A DNA stretch of 53,033 bases from Chloroflexota bacterium (GCA_016190665.1 JACPQD010000003.1:1-53033); one strand, 5' to 3'; shown: positions 7,609 through 16,615, counted from the stretch's first letter. The notes: generated by a model not told the origin, from the letters alone. Program-made: numbers and translations.

Positions 7609-9114
7609 GTGCTACTGGATAAGGACGCCAAATGGGACAAGACGGCTGATGTGGTTGTCATCGGGTATGGGATGGCGGGGGCTGTCGGCGCCATCACCGC
7701 TCACGATGCCGGGGCCAAAGTGATTATCCTGGAGAAGCAGCCGGCGGAGAGTCACTGCACTTTCAGCAGCATGTCCGGCGGCATCTTCCTGGCTCCTTCG
7801 ACGGTGGAGGGGGGCATAACCTACATGGAGGCCCTCTGCCGGGTGAATGACGACATGTGGTGGACGCCCCAGGATATCATCGAGGTCTGGGCCAGAAAGA
7901 CCGTGGAGAACAAGGACTACGTGGAGAAGCTGTCAGGGACCACGCTCCGCTATCTGCACAAGGGCGGCGAGCATCCTGAGCTTCCCGGCTGCGACGCGAT
8001 AGACGTGTGGGGCTATCGGGGCATGGGCTACCGCATGATGATGATGTTCTATGACCAGGTGTCATCCCGGAAGATCGAGGTCATGTACAGCACTCCGGCC
8101 CAGGAACTCATGACCAACGTGGGTGGTGAGGTGGTGGGCGTCGTGGCGCACGATGAGGGAGGCAAGCCCCAGAACATCAAGGCTCGCCGCGCCGTCCTCC
8201 TGGTGTGTGGGGGCTTCGAGTTCAACGAGCAGATGAAGCTCCAATATCTGAAGGTATATCCCAGTTGGTTCGACGGCTTCACATCCAACACGGGAGACGG
8301 CGTCAAGATGGCGATCAAGGTCGGCGCGGATCTCTGGCACATGAACTGCGTGTCGGCGCGCCTCGCCGCCAAATTCCCCGGCTTTCCCATCCCCTTCAAG
8401 TTCGACTACGGTGGAAAGGGCTGGACCCGCCGTCAGATTCATGGCTCCGAGGCGCCGGAGGCCGCAGGCTTCATTATAGTAAACAGATACGGCCGCAGGT
8501 TCATGACCGAGAACCTCAAGCTCCATTGCGCCTATTACGAGACCACGGGCTTCGACACGCACCGACTCGAACACCCCCGGGTGCCCAGCTACTTCATCTT
8601 CGACCGCATACGGATGGAGGAAGGGCCTCTGCCGGGGCGGACCTCCGGTCCGGCAGGGCCTCATAAGCTCTACAAGTGGAGCCCCGACAACAGGGCGGAA
8701 CTGGAGAAAGGCTGGATCACAGAGGGCAAGACGCTCGGCGAGCTGGGGCGCAAGCTCGGCATGCCCACCGGCGTTCTGGAGGGCACCGTCCGCTCCTGGA
8801 ACCGCTATTGCGCAAAGGGCAAGGACCCCGATTTCGGCAGGAGAGCCAACGAGCTGCTGCCGCTTTCCAATCCACCCTTCTATGCCATACAATTACTTCC
8901 TGGGGGCGCCAATACCCAGGGCGGGCCCAGGCGCAATAAGCATGCCCAGATCGTCAATCCGGACGGAGACCCGATTCCCGGCCTGTACGGCGCCGGTGAG
9001 CTTGGCTCCGTGTACGGAATGTTATATCCCGTGGGCGGCGGCAACCTCGCGGAATGCATTGCCTTTGGCCGCATCGCCGGGGAGAACGCGGCGAAGGAGA
9101 AGCCCCGGGCGTAG
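7609..9114 (+). CDS. FAD-dependent oxidoreductase, fumarate reductase/KSTD-like (flavoprotein-2)
   Basis: 501 residues from the GTG at 7609, preferred because AGGGAGGAG lies six bases upstream and the protein then begins VLLDKDAKWDKTADVVVIG, collinear with its paralogs. The dinucleotide motif VIGYGMAG lies near residues 17-24 and the C-terminal FAD signature PIPGLYGAGELGSVYGMLYP is intact. A segment SSMSGGIFLAP replaces the glycine-rich substrate loop of fumarate reductases. It is clearly closer to flavoprotein-3 than to flavoprotein-1, including shared ALCRVNDDMWW / ALCRVNDELWW segments. No heme or membrane domain. It is followed after a 9-nt repeat array by a binding lipoprotein, an SDR-like gene and flavoprotein-3 on the same strand. 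The reaction is probably reduction or dehydrogenation at a carbon-carbon bond beside a carboxyl or keto group, by family analogy. Confidence 0.9.
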   Translation: MLLDKDAKWDKTADVVVIGYGMAGAVGAITAHDAGAKVIILEKQPAESHCTFSSMSGGIFLAPSTVEGGITYMEALCRVNDDMWWTPQDIIEVWARKTVENKDYVEKLSGTTLRYLHKGGEHPELPGCDAIDVWGYRGMGYRMMMMFYDQVSSRKIEVMYSTPAQELMTNVGGEVVGVVAHDEGGKPQNIKARRAVLLVCGGFEFNEQMKLQYLKVYPSWFDGFTSNTGDGVKMAIKVGADLWHMNCVSARLAAKFPGFPIPFKFDYGGKGWTRRQIHGSEAPEAAGFIIVNRYGRRFMTENLKLHCAYYETTGFDTHRLEHPRVPSYFIFDRIRMEEGPLPGRTSGPAGPHKLYKWSPDNRAELEKGWITEGKTLGELGRKLGMPTGVLEGTVRSWNRYCAKGKDPDFGRRANELLPLSNPPFYAIQLLPGGANTQGGPRRNKHAQIVNPDGDPIPGLYGAGELGSVYGMLYPVGGGNLAECIAFGRIAGENAAKEKPRA

Positions 9115-9169
9115 GGGCCGACCTCACGCGAAGGCGCGAAGAGATTTGTTCCCCCGGTGGCGGTGTTTG

Positions 9170-9223
9170 GTCGGACGGGTCGGACCTGTCCGACAAGTCG
9201 GACTCGTCTGACTCGTCCGACGG
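9170..9223. repeat. 9-nt tandem repeat array, copy C, six perfect-register units
   Basis: Units: GTCGGACGG, GTCGGACCT, GTCCGACAA, GTCGGACTC, GTCTGACTC, GTCCGACGG. All six keep the GTCNGAC core, and the two trailing bases vary freely. It ends 20 bases before the ATG of the lipoprotein, close to its AAAGGAGGG ribosome site, so it lies in the 5' untranslated leader or promoter of that gene. A long false N-terminus arises if it is translated. Confidence 0.9.
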
Positions 9224-9243
9224 GGCCAAAAAAGGAGGGTACC

Positions 9244-10959
9244 ATGCGACCAAGACAGTTGTTCTCAGTCACGAGCCTCATCATAGTTCTGGGGCTCGTG
9301 CTGGCGAGCTGCGCTCCAGCGGCTGCGCCAACGCCGCCCGCGCCGCCGAAGGCGCCTACGGCGCCGGTGGCGCAGCCGACGCCGGCCCAGAAGGCTCCCG
9401 CCCCTACACCGTCCGGGGCCGGGCCGACGCCGTCTCCCAAGCCGGTGACGGAACAGCCTCGCCAGGGGGGAGTCCTCATACAATCCGTGCACGCTGACCC
9501 GCCGACCCTGGACCCCCAGCAGGAGACGAGCTATCAAGTCTTCAACATCGTGGCCCCGAGCTACAGCGGCCTCCTTCAGTACGATCCTTTGAGCCCGGAG
9601 AAGGTCATCGGCGACCTGGCCGAGAGGTGGGAGGCCTCCACTGATGGGTTGACCCACACCTTCTATCTGAACAAGGGCGTCAAGTGGCACGACGGCTCCA
9701 CTTTGACCGCTGAGGACATCCGGTGGAGCCTGGACCGGCACTACAACGCGCCAAGAGGCGTCCTGATGCCCAGGGCGGAGATATTCCAGGACGTGAGCAA
9801 GATCGAAGCTCCCGATGACAATACGGTTCGCATCACCATGAAAAGCCCTAAGTTCTCGATTATCCCGAACCTGGCTCGTGGCGAGCTGCCCATGTACTCC
9901 AAGAAGTTCGTCGAAGCCAGGGGCGACATGAAGAAAGACGTCATGGGGACCGGACCCTTCAAATTCAAGAGCTACGATGTCGGCTCCAGATTCGAGGTAG
10001 TCAAATTCCCTGACTATTTCGTCAAAGGGCGGCCTTACCTGAATGGCATCACCTTCTACATCATAAAGGACGCGTCCACCAGGTTCGGCGCTTTCAGGAC
10101 GGGGCGGATACAGTTGACGGCCACCGGCGACTCCTCGCTGAATCCCTCCGAGGCTGATCTGGTTGATGCGGAGATGAAGGGCAAGGCGGCGGCTTTGAAG
10201 CATCCCTGGCTTCGGCACGGGCAGCTCCTCTTCAATCACGTTAAAGGCCCTACCAAGGACCTGCGCGTCCGCCGGGCGGTCAGCATGGCTGTCGACCGCC
10301 AACTGGCGGTCAAGGTCCTCGCCCAGGGCCGCGGCTCCGTGGGCGCCTCGATGATGCCCGGCTCGGAATGGGCCATCCCGGAGGACGAGTTGCTGAAGAT
10401 GCCCGGCTACCGGCAGCCCAAGGATGCGGACATTGCTGAGGCGAAGAAACTGCTGGCCGAGGCGGGCTACCCTGATGGCTTCGAGACGACCCTGCCGGTC
10501 AGACAGGGCAGGTCCTATGAGAACGACGCTGTCTTCATGAAAGACCAGTTGGCCAGGATCAGCATAAAAGCTAACCTGCTGGTCCAGGACTACGCCGTCT
10601 GGTCGAAGACGAGGACGAGCACCGACTCCTTCGACATGCTGCCCATCGGGTCGGCGCTTCGATATCCCGACCCGGATGACTTCACTCGTTACTATCACTC
10701 CAAGGGCAGCTTCAACTTCGGCAAACTGAACAGCCCCGAGGTGGATGAGCTTTTCAGCAAGCAGGCCAGGACCATGGACCGCGCCGAGCGCAAGAAGGTG
10801 GCCCTCGAGCTTCAGAGGAAGCTGCTCGACCTGGCGGCGGCGGTCACCCTCTGCTGGCCGGACGCCTATATGGGGGTGTGGTTGGAGGTCAAGAGCTTCA
10901 AGCCTGGGATTGGCCTGAGCAACAACGGCAAGTTCCAGGACGTGTGGCTGGCGAAGTAA
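9244..10959 (+). CDS. ABC transporter substrate-binding lipoprotein, family 5, second copy
   Basis: 571 residues from the ATG at 9244, which has AAAGGAGGG at a good distance; earlier in-frame starts read through the 9-nt repeats. Lipobox LASC (Cys at residue 23) is followed by a Pro/Ala-rich linker to about residue 75. The body shows LLQYDPLSPEKVIGDLAERW, GVKWHDGSTLTAEDIRWSLD, VRRAVSMAVDRQLAVKVLAQ and AKKLLAEAGYPDGFETTL, all standard for the DppA/OppA/NikA fold. It is an extracytoplasmic solute receptor. As with the first copy no permease or ATPase gene is near, so it either shares a transporter encoded elsewhere or acts with one not seen. Its stop is 17 bases before the SDR-like gene, which indicates co-transcription. 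Confidence 0.92.
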   Translation: MRPRQLFSVTSLIIVLGLVLASCAPAAAPTPPAPPKAPTAPVAQPTPAQKAPAPTPSGAGPTPSPKPVTEQPRQGGVLIQSVHADPPTLDPQQETSYQVFNIVAPSYSGLLQYDPLSPEKVIGDLAERWEASTDGLTHTFYLNKGVKWHDGSTLTAEDIRWSLDRHYNAPRGVLMPRAEIFQDVSKIEAPDDNTVRITMKSPKFSIIPNLARGELPMYSKKFVEARGDMKKDVMGTGPFKFKSYDVGSRFEVVKFPDYFVKGRPYLNGITFYIIKDASTRFGAFRTGRIQLTATGDSSLNPSEADLVDAEMKGKAAALKHPWLRHGQLLFNHVKGPTKDLRVRRAVSMAVDRQLAVKVLAQGRGSVGASMMPGSEWAIPEDELLKMPGYRQPKDADIAEAKKLLAEAGYPDGFETTLPVRQGRSYENDAVFMKDQLARISIKANLLVQDYAVWSKTRTSTDSFDMLPIGSALRYPDPDDFTRYYHSKGSFNFGKLNSPEVDELFSKQARTMDRAERKKVALELQRKLLDLAAAVTLCWPDAYMGVWLEVKSFKPGIGLSNNGKFQDVWLAK

Positions 10960-10976
10960 GGTTTGGAAAGAAGAGC

Positions 10977-12080
10977 ATGAAAGCACTGGTCGTCGGCGGA
11001 ACAGGTCCGACTGGGCCCCACGTAGTGGAAGGGCTTCTCAAGAGGGGCTATGATGTGGCGGTCTTCCACCGGGGGACCCATGAGATGGAATTCTCCGGTC
11101 CGGTGGAACACCTCCACGGCGACCCCCATTTCGAGGAGACTATAAGGGAGACTCTGGGCCCGCGGACCTTCGATGTCGTGGTCTGCATGTACGGGCGGCT
11201 GAGGGTCGCGGCGGAGGTGATGAAGGGACGAACGCCGCGCTTCATCGGCATCGGCGGCGCCCGGGGCTACCGGGCGCTGCTTCACCCCGACAAGTCCGGG
11301 CCGGTAGGTATCCCCGTCCCCATCTCGGAGGACTCGCCCCTCAACCTCGATCCAGAGTTCGACAGGTTCAGCTATTTGATGGTGAGCGCCGAGCAGGCGG
11401 TGATGAAGGCGCATGCCGAGGGAGGCTACAACGCCACGATCTTCCGCTACCCGCAGGTGTACGGGCCCCGGCAGCTCGGACCCACCGACTGGTGCATTAT
11501 CAGGCGCATCCTTGACGGTCGAAAGCGGCTCATAATTCCCGACGGCGGCCTGACCCTCCAGACAAGGGGGTACTGCGAGAATATGGCCCATGCGGTGTTG
11601 CTGGCGGTGGACAAGCCGGAGGTGGCGAAAAGCCAGATCTACAACGTCGTCGACGATAAGATAATCTCGCTCCGGGAGCGGATCGAGCTGGTATCCCGGG
11701 TGATGAACCACGAATGGGAGTTCGTCAATATGCCAGGCATCCTGGCCAGGCCCAGTCGCCCTTACTCCTCGGGTGGCTTTCATTCCGTCCTTGACAACTC
11801 GAAGGTCAAGAGGGAGCTAGGGTATGCTGATGTGGTCCCCATCGAAGAGGCGATACGACGCACGGTCGAGTATTACCTGGCCAACCGGCCGCTTCCGGGC
11901 GGCCAGGAGGAACAGAACCTCAGGGACTCCTTCGACTACGAGCTGGAGGACCGGTTTATGGACGAGTTCTTGAAGGCTTCGGAGGTTATTCTGAGCATAC
12001 CGATCACTCGCGAAAAACGGCACCACCCCTACCCTCACCCCAAGAAGCCGGGGGAGCTGACGGACCACAGGGGAAGGTAG
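10977..12080 (+). CDS. NAD(P)-binding SDR-like epimerase/dehydratase, catalytic Lys apparently replaced
   Basis: 367 residues from the ATG at 10977; a longer in-frame start lies inside the preceding gene. The N-terminus MKALVVGGTGPTGPHVVEGL has the GxxGxxG cofactor motif of extended SDRs, with VAVFHRG ending the second strand. The segment ATIFRYPQVYGPRQLGPTDW matches the usual epimerase region after the active site. Where extended SDRs carry YxxxK, this protein reads YLMVSAEQAV, with Tyr but Ser in place of Lys. Loss of the lysine suggests a changed mechanism or a non-enzymatic sensor role, unless the alignment is off. The C-terminal ~60 residues are charged and may be lineage-specific. It lies between the lipoprotein and flavoprotein-3 on the same strand. 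Confidence 0.82.
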   Translation: MKALVVGGTGPTGPHVVEGLLKRGYDVAVFHRGTHEMEFSGPVEHLHGDPHFEETIRETLGPRTFDVVVCMYGRLRVAAEVMKGRTPRFIGIGGARGYRALLHPDKSGPVGIPVPISEDSPLNLDPEFDRFSYLMVSAEQAVMKAHAEGGYNATIFRYPQVYGPRQLGPTDWCIIRRILDGRKRLIIPDGGLTLQTRGYCENMAHAVLLAVDKPEVAKSQIYNVVDDKIISLRERIELVSRVMNHEWEFVNMPGILARPSRPYSSGGFHSVLDNSKVKRELGYADVVPIEEAIRRTVEYYLANRPLPGGQEEQNLRDSFDYELEDRFMDEFLKASEVILSIPITREKRHHPYPHPKKPGELTDHRGR

Positions 12081-12097
12081 GCGGCCTTCGGCCGCCG

Positions 12098-12189
12098 GGG
12101 GACAGGGGTTAGGGGTCGGGGGTCAGACACGTCGGATACGTCCGACACGTCTGACTTGTCCGACCCCCGACCCCCCTCTCCTGACTCCC
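12098..12189. repeat. Composite heptad / 9-nt / heptad repeat array, copy D
   Basis: G-rich heptads at 12098-12125 (GGGGACA, GGGGTTA, GGGGTCG, GGGGTCA) run straight into five 9-mers at 12122-12166 (GTCAGACAC, GTCGGATAC, GTCCGACAC, GTCTGACTT, GTCCGACCC), which run into C-rich heptads from 12162 (GACCCCC, GACCCCC). The outer heptads are roughly reverse complements, so the whole element could form a stem. It ends about 30 bases before the flavoprotein-3 start. Confidence 0.8.
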
Positions 12190-12218
12190 ATGATTCCTCG
12201 CATCATCAGGAGGCACAC

Positions 12219-13724
12219 GTGCTAGCGCAAAAAGACCTGAAATGGGATGAACAAGCCGAAGTGGTAGTCGTTGGGTACGGGATGGCGGGAGCTGTGGCGG
12301 CCATTGCCGCCCACGATGCCGGGGCCAAAGTCGTCGTCCTGGAGAAGCAACCAGCGGACAACCACTATACTTTCAGCAGCATGTCTTCGGGAATCTTCCT
12401 CTGCCCCTGCGATGTGCTGGGCGCCATCAGTTATATGAGGGCGCTATGCCGCGTGAACGACGAGCTGTGGTGGACGGACCCGGAGATCATCGAGGTCTGG
12501 GCAAAAAGATGCGCCGAGAACAAGGTATGGATGGAGAGCCTCGGCGCCAAGCTGCGCTTCATGAGGCGGACTGTCGAGCATCCCGAGCTGCCCGGGGCGG
12601 ACAGCATAGAGCTCTGGGGATACCGCGGCATGGGCAAACCGATGATGGAGTTCCTGTACGATCAGGTACACTCCAGAGGAGTCGAGGTCCTCTACGGCAC
12701 CCCGGCGCAGGAGCTCGTCACCAATTATGAAGGCGAGGTGATCGGCGTTACGGCGCGGCCGGCCGGGGGGAAGGAGGCGATGAATATTGCCGCCTCACGG
12801 GGAGTCATCCTGTGCTCCGGGGGATTCGAATTCAACGAGCAGATGAAGCTTCAGTATCTCAAGGTGTATCCCAGCTACTTCGACGGCAGCCCGGCCAACA
12901 CCGGCGACGGTGTCAAGATGGCGATGAAGGTGGGCGCCGACCTCTGGCATATGAACTCCGTGTCGGCGCGCTTCGTGGGCAAATGGCCCGAATTCCCCAT
13001 GCCCTTCAAGTTCGATTACGGCGGCGGCGGCTGGATTCGACATCAGGGCCATGGTGAAGAGACCGGGCGCCCCAAACCCTTCATCATTGTCGACAGATAC
13101 GGGCGCCGGTTCACCAGCGAGAACTTCAAAATACACTGCGTCTACTATGAGCTGACCTCCTTTGACACCCATCGTCTCGAGTATCCCCGGGTGCCCAGCT
13201 ACTTCATCTTCGACCGCAAGCGGATGGACGCCGGGCCGCTGGCCCAGGTGCACTCTGGCCCGGCGGGGCCGCATCGTCTCTACATATGGAGTCGCGACAA
13301 TATGAAGGAGTTGAGAAAGGGCTGGATAACGGAAGGCGCCACAGTGCGCGAGCTGGCGCGCGAGCTGGGGATGTCGCCCGGTGTCCTGGAGAATACCATT
13401 CGAGGGTGGAACAAGTCCTGCGAGTTAGGCCGGGACGACAAGTTCAGCCGGAACCGCGAGGACCTGGTCCCCCTGGAAGAGCCGCCCTTCTACGCCATCC
13501 GCCTGTTCCCTGGCGGCGCTAATACGCAGGGAGGGCCGCGGCGGAACAAGTACGCTCAGATCGTCAACCCGGACAGCGACCCCATCCCGGGGCTCTATGG
13601 CGCCGGTGAGCTTGGCTCTGTATATGGGATGTTGTACCCCGTGGGCGGTGGGAACCTGGGGGAATGCATCGCCTTCGGCCGCATTGCGGCCGAGAACGCA
13701 GCCAGAGAAAAGGCCCGGTTGTAG
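12219..13724 (+). CDS. FAD-dependent oxidoreductase, fumarate reductase/KSTD-like (flavoprotein-3)
   Basis: 501 residues from the GTG at 12219, with CAGGAGGC six or so bases upstream. Earlier in-frame starts would translate the repeat array and are rejected. It begins VLAQKDLKWDEQAEVVVVGY and shares the whole architecture of flavoprotein-2: dinucleotide motif VVGYGMAG, the SSMSSGIFLCP loop, RYGRRFTSENF in the middle and the FAD signature PIPGLYGAGELGSVYGMLYP at the end. Like its paralogs it lacks heme, FMN and membrane domains. It is the last gene of the plus-strand run and converges on the P-type ATPase gene. Recent duplication with flavoprotein-2 is likely, with divergence in the substrate loop (SGG versus SSG). 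Confidence 0.9.
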   Translation: MLAQKDLKWDEQAEVVVVGYGMAGAVAAIAAHDAGAKVVVLEKQPADNHYTFSSMSSGIFLCPCDVLGAISYMRALCRVNDELWWTDPEIIEVWAKRCAENKVWMESLGAKLRFMRRTVEHPELPGADSIELWGYRGMGKPMMEFLYDQVHSRGVEVLYGTPAQELVTNYEGEVIGVTARPAGGKEAMNIAASRGVILCSGGFEFNEQMKLQYLKVYPSYFDGSPANTGDGVKMAMKVGADLWHMNSVSARFVGKWPEFPMPFKFDYGGGGWIRHQGHGEETGRPKPFIIVDRYGRRFTSENFKIHCVYYELTSFDTHRLEYPRVPSYFIFDRKRMDAGPLAQVHSGPAGPHRLYIWSRDNMKELRKGWITEGATVRELARELGMSPGVLENTIRGWNKSCELGRDDKFSRNREDLVPLEEPPFYAIRLFPGGANTQGGPRRNKYAQIVNPDSDPIPGLYGAGELGSVYGMLYPVGGGNLGECIAFGRIAAENAAREKARL

Positions 13725-13759
13725 GGGCATCCCGACCCGTCGGGACACCGTGCCCCTAC
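13721..13759. terminator. Nested hairpin between convergent genes
   Basis: GTAGGGGCA at 13721-13729 pairs with TGCCCCTAC at 13751-13759, enclosing a second perfect hairpin TCCCGAC-CC-GTCGGGA at 13730-13745. It covers the stop codons of flavoprotein-3 (plus) and the P-type ATPase (minus). No proper U-tract follows on either strand, only ATTTT on the plus side, so it could be a REP-like element used as a transcription barrier rather than a classical intrinsic terminator. Confidence 0.45.
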
Positions 13760-16437
13760 GATTTTCCGTGGCTGAACAACCGCGGCGCGAAACGTTTGCG
13801 GATCTCCTCGGCGATGAAAACACTGCCCGCCACCAGGACAACCGCTCCCCAGTCTTCCAGAGCCAGTGGCACGGTATGAAAGACCTCTCCCACGGGCGGG
13901 ATGTAGATGACAATCAACTGCAGAACGACGGCGACGCCTATGCCCAGCACCAGCCAGCGGTTGCTGAAGGCGCCCAGCTTGAAAAGGGACTGCTGGTCGG
14001 ACCGGGCGTTCAGCGCGTTCAGCCACTGGAATGCCACCAGAACACAGAAGGCAATGGTCCGCGCTCTATCCAATCCCGACCTGGCCAGCTCCCATTGAAA
14101 GAGAAGAAAAGTGCCCACCGCCATAGAAACGGCGATGAAGGCAATCCTCAAGAGCATTCCCTGGTAGAGGATGCCTGCCTTAGTCGATCGCGGCGGCTCA
14201 GTGAGCACGTTCCCGTGCTTGGGCTCGACCCCGAGGGGGATATCGCAGACGCCGTCGGTCACCATGTTCACCCAGAGGATCTGGACTGCGGTTACCGGAA
14301 GAGGTATGCCAGCGAGGATGCTGGCTATCAACGTGATCAGCTCGCCTATGTTGGTGCTCAGGAGATAGAAGACGGAGCGGCGGATGTTGCTGAAGATAAC
14401 CCGTCCTTCTTCGACGGCGGCAACAATCGAGGCGAAGTTATCATCGGTAAGGACCATGTCTGAGGCTTCTCGGGCAACGTCTGTTCCCTTTATGCCCATG
14501 GCGATGCCGATGTCGGCAGCTCGCAGCGCCGGCCCGTCATTCACTCCATCTCCGGTCATAGCCACGATGTAGCCCTTCGATTTCAGGGCTTTCACGATCC
14601 TTAATTTGTGGAGCGGCTCGACCCGGGCGAAGATGTCTATGCCATCGGAGCGAGCCTGAAGCTCCTCGTCGGTCATCCTTTCCAGGTCCAGGCCGGTTAC
14701 AGCCTCTCCGCCCAGCCCAAGCTCCTCCGCGATCGCCACGGCGGTGGCGTTCTGGTCGCCGGTAATCATGACTACCTTAATCCCGGCGCCTTTGCAGGCC
14801 GCAACCGCGCTTCCCGCTTCCTTACGAGGGGGGTCTATCATCCCCACCAGACCCACCAGCGTGAGCGCGCCGTCGAGGCGCTCGGGACAGAGTTCGTCCG
14901 GGGACGGGGAACTTTCAGCGTAGGCCAGAGCCATCACCCTTAGCGCTCTCGACGCCATCTGCAGGTTGGCTTGCTCGATCTCGTCCCTGGTCTCTGGGCT
15001 CAGCTCATGGGACGTCCCGTCCTTGAGGATGTTGCGGCTCATGGCCAGAACTCTATCGATGGAACCCTTGACGTAAACTACTCCCTTGCCGTCCGTATCG
15101 GGATGAAGGGTGGCCATGTAGCGCGTCTCGCTCTGGAAAGGCAGCTCCCCCAGGCGGGGCCGTTCTCTCTGAAGGACTTCCGGGCTGAGCCCGGCCTTCA
15201 GCGCGGCCACCAGTAAGGCGCCCTCCGTGGGGTCGCCAAGGAGGCGATGTTCGCCAGCCTCCCACTTCAGGACGGCGTCGTTACACAGAGCGGCGATTTC
15301 AAGGGCCAGCGAGAGATCCTTGTCCTTCCTGGGGTCGATCCGGCGACCGTTCTCCAGGAAATCGCCCTGAGGCTCGTAGCCGGCGCCCGTTATCTCCACG
15401 GTCCGGCTACTCAGGTACATCTGGCGCAGGGTCATTTCGCTCTCGGTCAGCGTCCCCGTCTTGTCGGTACAGATCACGGTCACGGCGCCCATGGTCTCCA
15501 CGGCGGGCAGCTTGCGTATGAGAGCATGTCTCTGCGCCATGCGCCTCATCCCCAGGGCCAGCACTACCGTGACCATAACGGGCAAGCCTTCCGGAATGGC
15601 CGAGACGGCCGCCGCCACACCCAGAGTGAACATCTCCAGAAAACCATAACCCTTGAGCGATCCGATAAGGATTAGGAGGGCGGTTATCCCGAGAACGAGC
15701 ACGCCGATGTAGCGCCCTAATCGGTCCACATTCTGTTGCAGGGGTGTTGGTGGCGGCTTCGTCTCTTGCACCTGGCTGGCGATTTTGCCGATCTCGGTGT
15801 CCATGCCGGTGGCCGTGACTACGGCCACGCCGCGCCCGTTCACGATGGCGCATCCCGCGTGCGCCATGTTGCCCATATCCGCCACGGGCATTTCTCCTTC
15901 CAGGGCGCCGGTGAATTTCTGCACCGGCACCGATTCTCCGGTAAGAATGGATTCGTCCACTGACAGGCTGGCGGCCTCGATGAGTCTGGCGTCGGCGGGG
16001 GCCTTGTCACCGGCTTCCAGCAGGACCACATCTCCAGGGACCAGGAAGCGGGCGGGAATTCTAACGAGTTCGCCGTCCCTCAACACCCTCGCCTGAGGGG
16101 CCGCCAGGCCTTTCAGCGCCTCCATGGCCCGCTCGGCGCGGCTCTCCTGGATGAAGCCGATTATAGAATTGACAGTAACCACAAATAGTATGACCGCGGC
16201 ATCCCTGGGGTTCCTGAGAAGAAGTAGTTCAATAGCGGCGGCGGCGATGAGGATATAGATCAGCGGGCTGGCGAACTGGCGGAGGAAAATGAGCACCCCC
16301 GGCGGCTTGCCCTTCTCCTTGAGCTGATTGAGCCCGTGCTGGTGCAGCCGCTCCTTCGCCTCTATCTCGAGAAGTCCTGTGCGGCGGGTAGCTAGCTTCG
16401 CAAGCGCCTCTTCAGGAGTCAGGTTGTGCCATTTCAT
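13756..16437 (-). CDS. Cation-transporting P-type ATPase, P2A (SERCA-like) calcium pump
   Basis: 893 residues, full length for bacterial P2A pumps. It starts with a cation-ATPase N domain (WHNLTPEEALAKL). The actuator motif TGES is at 166-169, the M4 motif AIPEGLP at 280-286, the phosphorylation motif DKTGTLTE with Asp 325, and the hinge motif TGDGVNDGPAL follows in the C-terminal half. M5 has NIGELI and M6 has WVNMVTDG, so the residues equivalent to the SERCA calcium ligands (Glu in M4, Glu in M5, Asn/Thr/Asp in M6) all appear present. The likely role is ATP-driven calcium export across the cytoplasmic membrane; manganese cannot be excluded. It has no regulatory neighbour; the upstream gene is separated by a clear terminator. 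Confidence 0.93.
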   Translation of the reverse strand: MKWHNLTPEEALAKLATRRTGLLEIEAKERLHQHGLNQLKEKGKPPGVLIFLRQFASPLIYILIAAAAIELLLLRNPRDAAVILFVVTVNSIIGFIQESRAERAMEALKGLAAPQARVLRDGELVRIPARFLVPGDVVLLEAGDKAPADARLIEAASLSVDESILTGESVPVQKFTGALEGEMPVADMGNMAHAGCAIVNGRGVAVVTATGMDTEIGKIASQVQETKPPPTPLQQNVDRLGRYIGVLVLGITALLILIGSLKGYGFLEMFTLGVAAAVSAIPEGLPVMVTVVLALGMRRMAQRHALIRKLPAVETMGAVTVICTDKTGTLTESEMTLRQMYLSSRTVEITGAGYEPQGDFLENGRRIDPRKDKDLSLALEIAALCNDAVLKWEAGEHRLLGDPTEGALLVAALKAGLSPEVLQRERPRLGELPFQSETRYMATLHPDTDGKGVVYVKGSIDRVLAMSRNILKDGTSHELSPETRDEIEQANLQMASRALRVMALAYAESSPSPDELCPERLDGALTLVGLVGMIDPPRKEAGSAVAACKGAGIKVVMITGDQNATAVAIAEELGLGGEAVTGLDLERMTDEELQARSDGIDIFARVEPLHKLRIVKALKSKGYIVAMTGDGVNDGPALRAADIGIAMGIKGTDVAREASDMVLTDDNFASIVAAVEEGRVIFSNIRRSVFYLLSTNIGELITLIASILAGIPLPVTAVQILWVNMVTDGVCDIPLGVEPKHGNVLTEPPRSTKAGILYQGMLLRIAFIAVSMAVGTFLLFQWELARSGLDRARTIAFCVLVAFQWLNALNARSDQQSLFKLGAFSNRWLVLGIGVAVVLQLIVIYIPPVGEVFHTVPLALEDWGAVVLVAGSVFIAEEIRKRFAPRLFSHGKS

Positions 16438-16570
16438 TGGGGCTTCGTCCCTTTAGTTCCCATTATACATGAAGGCCTCTGGGACGGCAGGCGAAGCGAA
16501 GCGGCCCCGAGGTCGTCGGGCTGGCGACGAAAGCGGCGAGCGGCTGAAGCAAAGCGCGACCCTATGGAAG

Positions 16571-16615
16571 AAAAAAAAGGAAGACCAACCCGGTTTTGGA
16601 AACCGGGTTGGTCTT
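16571..16615 (-). terminator. Intrinsic terminator of the MBL-fold hydrolase gene
   Basis: A perfect 16-bp inverted repeat (AAGACCAACCCGGTTT at 16581-16596 and its complement at 16600-16615) with a 3-base loop lies 10 bases after the minus-strand stop. Read on the minus strand it is followed by CCTTTTTTTT, a good U-tract. It isolates the hydrolase from the P-type ATPase gene downstream. Confidence 0.93.

Noticed and set aside
9265..10986. 573-codon minus-strand ORF
   Set aside because: Antisense shadow of the second binding lipoprotein.
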